From: Bacteroidota bacterium
GTDB lineage: Bacteria > Bacteroidota > Bacteroidia > Bacteroidales > UBA10428
NCBI GenBank assembly: GCA_024640925.1
Contig: JAHEEB010000037.1
Coordinates: forward strand, 1 to 11,972
Direction: 5' to 3'
Length of the DNA stretch: 11,972 nt
A program made the translations under genes and the position numbers. Every line of letters begins with the position of its first letter. Within the stretch, counting starts at the first letter, position 1. Shown in pieces: positions 6,501 through 11,972 of the stretch. The notes below the pieces were generated by a model. It saw nothing but the letters and a program-made list of their open reading frames with translations. It had not been told where the DNA came from and ran no database searches.

Positions 6501-7409
6501 ATGAAAAATCGAAGCCTGGTTTCCATCACCGATTATTCAAAAGCTGACTATCTAAGAATATTGGATATAGCAGAGGAATTTGAGAAGAAATCTTACCAAA
6601 ACCTTTTAAATGGTAAGGTACTCGCTACTTTGTTCTTTGAACCGTCTACCCGGACAAGACTAAGTTTTGAAAGTGCAATCAACCGCTTAGGTGGAAAAGT
6701 TATTGGTTTTAGCGATGCAAACACAACTTCGGTTACTAAAGGTGAAACATTATACGATACCATTAAAGTAGTGAGTAACTTTGCCGAACTGATAGTAATG
6801 CGACATCCTTTGGAAGGAAGTTCAAGGTATGCCAGTGAGATTTCAAGAGTACCTATAATAAATGCCGGGGACGGTGCTAATCAGCATCCTACACAAACCT
6901 TGCTTGATTTATATTCTATTAAGAAGACCCAGGGAACCCTCGAAAATCTTAAGATATTTATGGTAGGAGACTTAAAATATGGAAGAACAGTGCATTCTTT
7001 ACTGATGGCTCTATCGGAGTTTGGTGCTACTTTTTATTTTATTTCTCCGGATGAATTAAAAATGCCAACTGAATACAAAATGTATCTCGATTCTTGTGGA
7101 CTTAAATATTATGAATTGAAAGACCTGGATGATTCGATCAACCAGGCCGATATTATTTATATGACTCGTGTACAAAAAGAAAGATTTTCGGATCCCATTG
7201 AGTATGAACGAACAAAAAATGCATATGTACTTAAGAGAGACCTCATGAATGGAGTTAAAGACACAATGAGGGTTTTACACCCTTTGCCACGTGTCAATGA
7301 GATCGACACGGAATTAGATGATAGTCCTTATGCTTATTACTTCGAACAAACCGAAAACGGGGTATTTGTCCGTCAGGCAATAATATCATTAATACTTGGA
7401 TTAAAATAA
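6501..7409 (+). CDS. pyrB: aspartate carbamoyltransferase, catalytic chain
   Basis: Joins carbamoyl phosphate and L-aspartate to make N-carbamoyl-L-aspartate, the first committed step of de novo pyrimidine synthesis, in the cytosol. The 302 residues are close to E. coli PyrB (about 310). The carbamoyl-phosphate loop [14 protein letters not shown] (46-59) is intact. K80 in [11 protein letters not shown] matches the mobile 80s-loop lysine that reaches in from a neighbouring chain. RHP (101-103), [10 protein letters not shown] (129-138), [12 protein letters not shown] (156-167) and [10 protein letters not shown] (260-269) complete the active site. The pyrI start follows after 8 nt, so the two chains are surely co-transcribed and should form the allosteric dodecamer of two catalytic trimers and three regulatory dimers. 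Confidence 0.98.
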   Translation: MKNRSLVSITDYSKADYLRILDIAEEFEKKSYQNLLNGKVLATLFFEPSTRTRLSFESAINRLGGKVIGFSDANTTSVTKGETLYDTIKVVSNFAELIVMRHPLEGSSRYASEISRVPIINAGDGANQHPTQTLLDLYSIKKTQGTLENLKIFMVGDLKYGRTVHSLLMALSEFGATFYFISPDELKMPTEYKMYLDSCGLKYYELKDLDDSINQADIIYMTRVQKERFSDPIEYERTKNAYVLKRDLMNGVKDTMRVLHPLPRVNEIDTELDDSPYAYYFEQTENGVFVRQAIISLILGLK

Positions 7410-7417
7410 ATAACTAT

Positions 7418-7873
7418 ATGAAATACAATATACTTGAAGTAAGCGCTATAAAAGATGGTACTGTGATTGATCACATTCCAGCAGGCAATTTATTCAAAGT
7501 TATAAACATACTTCACCTGGAAAACATCGAAAATACTATAACATTCGGTACTAATTTTAAAAGTGCAAAACTCGGAAAAAAAGCCATTATTAAATTAACG
7601 AATGTTTTCTTTAAAGATAATGATATAAACCGTATAGCCCTTGTTGCCCCTGAAGCTAAACTGAATATTATCAGAGATTACAAAGTTGTAGAAAAAAAAA
7701 TTGTTGAAGTCCCCGATGAAATTCAAGGTATAGTAAAATGTGTTAATCCAAAATGCATTACCAATTTCGAGAAAGTCACCACAAAATTTACAATCGTTGA
7801 TAAGAAGAAAATAAAACTAAAATGTCATTTCTGTGAGAAAATTACTGACCTTGAAAATATAAAAAGGGTATAA
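7418..7873 (+). CDS. pyrI: aspartate carbamoyltransferase, regulatory chain
   Basis: Binds nucleotide effectors (CTP/UTP inhibit and ATP activates in E. coli) and transmits the signal to PyrB. The 151 residues match the family (about 153). The N-terminal nucleotide-binding domain has AIKDGTVIDHIPAGNLFKV (10-28) and lysines at 59 and 93 aligned with the E. coli effector-contact lysines at 60 and 94; D18 aligns with D19. The C-terminal zinc domain has four cysteines, C108-x4-C113 and C136-x2-C139, which hold the structural zinc at the contact with PyrB. Nothing essential is missing, so an allosterically regulated holoenzyme is expected. The gene ends 34 bp from the end of the convergent DUF4293 gene, and I see no hairpin terminator in that gap. 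Confidence 0.97.
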   Translation: MKYNILEVSAIKDGTVIDHIPAGNLFKVINILHLENIENTITFGTNFKSAKLGKKAIIKLTNVFFKDNDINRIALVAPEAKLNIIRDYKVVEKKIVEVPDEIQGIVKCVNPKCITNFEKVTTKFTIVDKKKIKLKCHFCEKITDLENIKRV

Positions 7874-7907
7874 ATAGTCAAACCAGCATTTTAACGTTTA
7901 ATTCAAT

Positions 7908-8360
7908 TTATCTAAGTCTATCCTGCGATTTTACCAGGTTTTCGTCGTTTCGGATAGACCTGAATGCAAGTGAATGCAATACTGCTGAGATTGCCGGTAA
8001 TATGATTGCCCATGTATATGAGTGACATTGAACCGAAAACATATTTGAAAAGTAATAAACAAGAAAAACAAAGAAACCAATTAAGCCCAGATTCAATATA
8101 ATGTTAAAAATACATAACCGCATTTGAAAAATACGTTTCTTAAATGAAAAAACCGTTACCAGACTTATCAAAATAATAATTAAGCTTAGAACAAGAAGTG
8201 GATTTGATGTCAGATAAACAGTTTCATTATTAACAAACCCAGATACAAACATATCTGCAGTCATATTTGTTGATGAAAAATGTGACACGGGCAGAAATAA
8301 TATCAACGCCTGCAAAATAACAGCCACAAAAAGATACACTGATTGAATTCTTTGAATCAT
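7908..8360 (-). CDS. DUF4293 family four-helix membrane protein
   Basis: Function unknown. The 150-residue protein has four hydrophobic segments, roughly 7-27, 54-74, 84-105 and 114-134, so it should sit in the inner membrane with both ends on the same side. The MIQRIQSVYL start and the charged ending RNDENLVKSQDRLR are the hallmarks of DUF4293, a family found essentially only in Bacteroidota. Positive charges in both tails (R4, the KKR at 74-76, and the C-terminal Arg and Lys residues) suggest that the ends face the cytoplasm. It runs against pyrI and away from transketolase, so it is a single-gene unit. ATG at 8358-8360 is the family start. Confidence 0.88.
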   Translation of the reverse strand: MIQRIQSVYLFVAVILQALILFLPVSHFSSTNMTADMFVSGFVNNETVYLTSNPLLVLSLIIILISLVTVFSFKKRIFQMRLCIFNIILNLGLIGFFVFLVYYFSNMFSVQCHSYTWAIILPAISAVLHSLAFRSIRNDENLVKSQDRLR

Positions 8361-8462
8361 AATCTTGCTATTTTATTGAATTGCGGAGTAAATATAAATA
8401 AAAGAATGCATTGAACTAACGTTAAAAATACTGAATTTTTCAATCTTCTTAACGATCTGTCG

Positions 8463-8491
8463 TTGTAAGTGCAAAAAGATATTTATTTTTG
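8463..8491 (+). promoter_or_regulatory. candidate transketolase promoter
   Basis: TTG (8463-8465) is followed after 18 nt by TATTTTTG (8484-8491), an exact TAnnTTTG element. Predicted transcription starts near 8498, leaving a leader of about 50 nt. The rest of the 189-bp divergent gap (8361-8549) shows nothing else I can support, and I find no matching promoter for the DUF4293 gene. Confidence 0.45.
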
Positions 8492-8549
8492 AAAAAAATT
8501 TACAAACTAATATTAGTCAAACAGGCTATATCTAAAAACAAAGAGAATA

Positions 8550-10577
8550 ATGAAAACTATTTTAGAGAAATCGGCTGATTCCATTCGGTTACTTTCGGCA
8601 GCAATGGTTGAGAAAGCAAAATCGGGGCATCCCGGAGGCGCTATGGGTGGCGCTGATTTTGTAAGTGTTTTATATTCAGAGTTTCTAAACTATGATCCCA
8701 GTGATGGAAATTGGTACCTAAGAGATCGTTTTTTCCTTGATCCAGGGCATATGTCTCCTATGTTATATTCTATCCTCCACCTGGCAGGTTTTTTCAAGAT
8801 TGAAGATTTGAAAGAATTCCGCCAATGGGGAAGCATAACTCCCGGGCATCCTGAAAAAGATTTCAATAAAGGAATAGAAAACACATCTGGCCCACTGGGG
8901 ATGGGACATACTATGGCCGTAGGAGCTGCAATAGCAGAGAGATTTATGTGTGCTCGTTTTGGCGAATGGATGTCTCATAAGACATTTACATTTATATCTG
9001 ATGGCGGTATTCAGGAAGAAATATCTCAGGGAGCTGGCCGAATTGCAGGACACCTTGGATTGAACAACCTGATTATGTTCTATGATTCAAATGACATACA
9101 ACTTTCGACTAATACAAATGCTGTAACCAGCGAAGATACAGCAAAAAAATACGAAGCCTGGGGTTGGCGTGTTGTGACAATTAATGGAAACGATGCCAAT
9201 GAAATTCGTTCTGCACTAAGCAATGCAATTAACGAAAAGGAAAAACCAACCTTAATTATTGGTCGAACCATAATGGGCAAAGGGGCTGTAGATGCTAATG
9301 GAAATTCTTACGAAAGAAAATGTTCAACACATGGTATGCCTCTTTCAGAAGCAGGTGCTTCATTTGAGAAAACTGTAGAGAACTTAGGAGGAAAAACTTC
9401 TGATCCATTCTTTGTATTTGATGATGTAAAAGCTGAATGGCAGAAAATAAGTCAACAAAAAACAGAAAAAGCAAAAACTCGTAAACAAGCACAAAAACAA
9501 TGGGAAGAAGCAAATCCTGCTCTTGCAGCCAAATTGCAGAAATTCCTTACATGTGATACTTCGCACCTTGACTTCTCGAAGATTGAGCAAAAGCCCGACA
9601 ATTCATCACGTGGCGCATCGGGAAATGTACTCGGTTATTTTGCTAAGAATCTTGAAAACATGGTCGTTGCTTCGGCCGACTTATCAAACAGTGATAAAAC
9701 TGACGGGTTCTTGAAACACACACATGCTTTTACAAAAGGTGATTTTTCAGGTAATTTCTTCCAGGCCGGCGTTGCTGAATTAACTATGGCTGCCATAGCA
9801 AATGGAATGGCCATACATGGTGGAATTATACCTGCTTGTGCTACATTTTTTGTATTCTCCGACTATATGAAACCAGCAGTTCGTCTGGCTGCCCTAATGG
9901 AATTGCCTGTTAAATATGTTTGGACCCATGACGCTTTCAGGGTTGGAGAAGATGGTCCAACTCATCAGCCAGTTGAGCAAGAAGCTCAGATTCGATTAAT
10001 GGAAAAACTTAAAAACCATGAAGGTCACAATAGTGTATTAGTTTTAAGACCTGCCGATACTGATGAAACAACCGTTGCCTGGAAGTTGGCTATTGAAAAC
10101 AAAGAGACACCAACGGCACTTCTTTTATCGCGCCAAAATATCAAATCTCTTCCGGCCATAGGAAAATCAAGGTTCGAAGATTCGGCACAGAGCAAAAAAG
10201 GTGGTTATATTGTTTATAAAAGTAAAAAAACAATTGATGTTGTACTTGTCGGAAATGGTTCTGAAGTATCAACACTATATGCCGGCGCCCTGTTAGCTGA
10301 AGAAAAGCTTGGCATTGGCGTTCAGGTTGTGTCGGTAATTTCAGAAGGTTTATTCCGTCAACAAGATAAGGCTTACCAGCAGGAAGTAATTCCTTCGGAC
10401 AAAAAAATTCTTGGACTTACTGCCGGATTACCGGTTGTACTGCAAGGATTAGTAGGCTCAAATGGGAAAATAATAGGAATGGAAAGCTTTGGTTATTCAG
10501 CGCCTGCTAAGGTTCTTGACGAAAAACTTGGCTACACTGCAGATAACGTCTTAAATGAGATAAAAAAACTTATCTGA
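8550..10577 (+). CDS. tkt: transketolase (full length, single chain)
   Basis: Thiamine-diphosphate enzyme that moves two-carbon units between sugar phosphates in the non-oxidative pentose phosphate pathway, linking glycolysis to ribose and erythrose supply. The 675 residues match the usual size (about 660-670). In the N-terminal ThDP domain are SGHPGG (25-30, H27), PGH (65-67), PGHPE (98-102) and the metal-binding SDGGIQEE (150-157) with YDSND (178-182). H261 in STHG is a substrate contact in E. coli. The central pyrimidine-binding domain has E410 in AGVAELTMAAI, matching the catalytic Glu, and GEDGPTHQPVEQ (466-477, H472). The C-terminal domain is about 535-675. The SDGGIQEEIS and YDSNDIQLST wording, differing from the DGCMMEGIS type of E. 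coli, is the form seen in Bacteroidota. A lysine/glutamine-rich linker (300-320) joins the halves. The gene stands alone with its own promoter and terminator. Confidence 0.98.
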   Translation: MKTILEKSADSIRLLSAAMVEKAKSGHPGGAMGGADFVSVLYSEFLNYDPSDGNWYLRDRFFLDPGHMSPMLYSILHLAGFFKIEDLKEFRQWGSITPGHPEKDFNKGIENTSGPLGMGHTMAVGAAIAERFMCARFGEWMSHKTFTFISDGGIQEEISQGAGRIAGHLGLNNLIMFYDSNDIQLSTNTNAVTSEDTAKKYEAWGWRVVTINGNDANEIRSALSNAINEKEKPTLIIGRTIMGKGAVDANGNSYERKCSTHGMPLSEAGASFEKTVENLGGKTSDPFFVFDDVKAEWQKISQQKTEKAKTRKQAQKQWEEANPALAAKLQKFLTCDTSHLDFSKIEQKPDNSSRGASGNVLGYFAKNLENMVVASADLSNSDKTDGFLKHTHAFTKGDFSGNFFQAGVAELTMAAIANGMAIHGGIIPACATFFVFSDYMKPAVRLAALMELPVKYVWTHDAFRVGEDGPTHQPVEQEAQIRLMEKLKNHEGHNSVLVLRPADTDETTVAWKLAIENKETPTALLLSRQNIKSLPAIGKSRFEDSAQSKKGGYIVYKSKKTIDVVLVGNGSEVSTLYAGALLAEEKLGIGVQVVSVISEGLFRQQDKAYQQEVIPSDKKILGLTAGLPVVLQGLVGSNGKIIGMESFGYSAPAKVLDEKLGYTADNVLNEIKKLI

Positions 10578-10603
10578 CAACATTCACTTTGTTAAATTAT
10601 TTG

Positions 10604-10639
10604 AACTTCCCGGAGTATTTCTTCGGGAAGTTTTTTTTT
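10604..10639 (+). terminator. intrinsic terminator of transketolase
   Basis: AACTTCCCGGAG (10604-10615) pairs with CTTCGGGAAGTT (10621-10632), with one G-U pair and a 5-nt loop, followed by a T-run to 10639. It lies 26 nt past the transketolase stop, and its GC-rich core stands out in an AT-rich region. Confidence 0.92.
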
Positions 10640-10722
10640 ATATTAAGCTCTCAGTTATCTTTTTTATATAAAAAAAATTCTGTCATACTATTCGTTTAAA
10701 TCTTTTGAAAAATAATATTGTT

Positions 10723-10730
10723 TACATTTG
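10723..10730 (+). promoter_or_regulatory. candidate -7 element of the secreted Ig-like protein gene
   Basis: TACATTTG is an exact TAnnTTTG match, 75 nt before the ATG. TTTG at 10704-10707 could be the -33 part, but the 15-nt gap is shorter than usual. The predicted leader is about 68 nt, AT-rich, with no clear hairpin. Confidence 0.4.
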
Positions 10731-10805
10731 TTCCACCTAACTTTAAAAATTTATTGCTGTTACAACTTTTAAATCAGATTTTATAAATATAAAAACCAAG
10801 TAATT

Positions 10806-11972
10806 ATGAAAAAAATTTACACTCTAGTTTTATTGCTTTTTTTATTAATCCCTCAAGATTTAAAATGTATTTCTTTTGTTTCAACCAATGTAGTTTGTTA
10901 TGGAACAACTTTAACTGTGGGATCCTTCCTTGATTTGAGCTATTCCTCCGGGAATGAACTCTATTTATATGTCATTAATGACTCCGGTGATGAAGTAGAA
11001 TTTTATCATAATGCAAGTGCATATGAAAGTTACACAGTTAGTTTGCCCTCTGAATTAGGATATAATGTAATGGATTACAACTCAAGCAGATCTCTGATAA
11101 TAAAAGCTGTATATTCAACAGGCAGTTTTAACTCCACAAAAACATTTTATATGACCCGAGGTGCAGATCCTTCTTTTAGTCTGCCAACATCAATAAACTA
11201 TTGGGATGACAACGGATATCCGCGTGCTGAAGCTATTGATCTTGCTCAATATACTGAATCAGGTGATCTGGATGGTAGCTTATTTAATATCAGTTATAAC
11301 TCCATACAATCAGACTCAAAATATTGGGATGTGAATCTTTTCAATATAACTCAAACAAATATGGTTGTAACATACACTCCTGCAGCAAAAGATGGATGTG
11401 GTGAAAGTTCTGTTGAAAGAACAATTTCATTCAATAATTCTACTATAAAATTTAAGACTTTGCTCTCTCAATGCAGACAAACTGAAAAAGTTGATTTATT
11501 TAAGTTTGTTGAGTACCCATTTCCTTTAACTTTTGGCAATTATTCCTATTCAGGAACATTTTCATGTCCAAATTACCCTAATGCCCTAACCAACAATCTT
11601 CTTGATATTACCCAGATACCTTCAGGAATCAATAGTGTAAGTATAACCTATACAGTTGTTAAAGAAGTTTTGAGTACTTCAACTAGAACAAATTACTCAG
11701 CCAGTTTCGCTGTTACTCTTTCAGATAACCCCTTAGAACCAGACGTAGTTTTAGATACTATGTATTGTCCAGGCGATGATGTTACTATAAGCCTCCTCAA
11801 TAAAGGTCAGAACACTGTTTGGTGGATGCTTAAAAGCGATACAGTTGAAAATCAGGAATCGTATTCAATCAATAATATTTCAGAGTCTGAAGATTTAGTC
11901 GTGGCATTCAAGAATGTATATGGCTGTATAACTGAAAAGAATGTACCTGTTAATGTTAATCCAATTAATGCC
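10806..11972 (+). CDS. secreted beta-rich protein with Ig-like domain (3' end outside window)
   Basis: From ATG at 10806 the frame stays open for 389 codons to the last base, so the gene is cut by the window edge. The N-terminus is a classic Sec signal: MKK, a hydrophobic core YTLVLLLFLLI (5-15), then a polar stretch with likely cleavage near residues 20-24. C21 is not in a lipobox, so a lipoprotein is unlikely. The mature part is rich in Ser, Thr, Asn, Tyr and alternating hydrophobic residues, as in beta-sandwich surface proteins. Residues about 316-386 look like one Ig/PKD-like repeat: YCPGDDVTISL, then NTVWWMLKSD, then YGCITEKNVPVNVNP. Paired cysteines (31, 198, 223, 254, 321, 374) could form disulfides outside the cell. 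Such proteins in Bacteroidota often end in a type IX secretion sorting domain, but that end is not visible here. I cannot name the function; adhesin or gliding-type surface protein is a guess. Confidence 0.8.
   Translation, partial: MKKIYTLVLLLFLLIPQDLKCISFVSTNVVCYGTTLTVGSFLDLSYSSGNELYLYVINDSGDEVEFYHNASAYESYTVSLPSELGYNVMDYNSSRSLIIKAVYSTGSFNSTKTFYMTRGADPSFSLPTSINYWDDNGYPRAEAIDLAQYTESGDLDGSLFNISYNSIQSDSKYWDVNLFNITQTNMVVTYTPAAKDGCGESSVERTISFNNSTIKFKTLLSQCRQTEKVDLFKFVEYPFPLTFGNYSYSGTFSCPNYPNALTNNLLDITQIPSGINSVSITYTVVKEVLSTSTRTNYSASFAVTLSDNPLEPDVVLDTMYCPGDDVTISLLNKGQNTVWWMLKSDTVENQESYSINNISESEDLVVAFKNVYGCITEKNVPVNVNPINA

Noticed and set aside
8763..9053. 96-residue open frame on the minus strand inside transketolase
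   Set aside because: It is antisense to conserved thiamine-diphosphate-binding sequence, with no family resemblance.
10660..10675. TTTTTTATATAAAAAA palindrome downstream of transketolase
   Set aside because: It is made only of A and T in a very AT-rich gap and forms easily by chance. A strong GC-rich terminator 20 bp upstream already explains termination.
10806..10870. Lipoprotein signal in the last gene (C21)
   Set aside because: The residues before the Cys are DLK, which do not fit a lipobox such as L-A/S-G/A-C.
1..11972. Mobile elements, CRISPR arrays, tRNA or rRNA genes, defence systems
   Set aside because: I found no transposase or recombinase motifs, no regularly spaced repeats, no tRNA-like folds and no defence-type domains. 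The gene content is ordinary chromosomal.

Overview
The window reads as a stretch of chromosome from a member of the Bacteroidota, probably Bacteroidales/Marinilabiliales-like, though the order is a guess. Four things point there. One gene belongs to the Bacteroidota-restricted DUF4293 family. Another encodes a LysM plus periplasmic-binding (PBP1-type) fusion typical of the phylum. Start codons lack clear Shine-Dalgarno sequences. Several upstream regions carry the TTG / TAnnTTTG promoter elements of this phylum. The DNA is AT-rich and no mobile element, CRISPR array, tRNA or rRNA was seen.

Layout: (1) 1-1470 (+), the 3' part of a LysM/PBP1-like envelope protein gene that begins outside the window. 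It converges, with 15 nt between stop codons, on (2) 1486-2808 (-), a 440-residue 6-phosphofructokinase of the long Gly/Lys clade. Upstream of it on the same strand is (3) 2853-3926 (-), a DUF1972-type glycosyltransferase. (4) 3927-4313 is a 387-bp AT-rich gene-free region between divergent genes, holding palindromes, poly-T tracts and one DnaA-box-like 9-mer. (5) 4314-5735 (+) is dnaA, followed by a strong intrinsic terminator. (6) 5823-6425 (+) is a YigZ/IMPACT-family gene. (7) 6501-7409 and 7418-7873 (+) are pyrB and pyrI, the catalytic and regulatory chains of aspartate carbamoyltransferase. (8) 7908-8360 (-) is the four-helix DUF4293 membrane protein, convergent with pyrI. (9) 8550-10577 (+) is a full-length transketolase with a strong terminator. 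(10) 10806 to the window end (+) is the first 389 codons of a secreted, beta-rich, Ig-like protein truncated by the window edge.

Most of the content is housekeeping: replication initiation, pyrimidine synthesis, glycolysis and the pentose phosphate pathway. There are three envelope or surface genes (LysM/PBP1, glycosyltransferase, secreted Ig-like protein) and one small membrane protein. Only pyrB-pyrI is a clear functional operon. I do not see a coherent undescribed multi-gene system. The points most worth a second look are the overlapping AACAAT/ATTGTT arms before pyrB, the palindromes and lone DnaA-box-like site before dnaA, the glycosyltransferase with Ala in place of a normally conserved Glu, and the unidentified secreted protein at the right edge.
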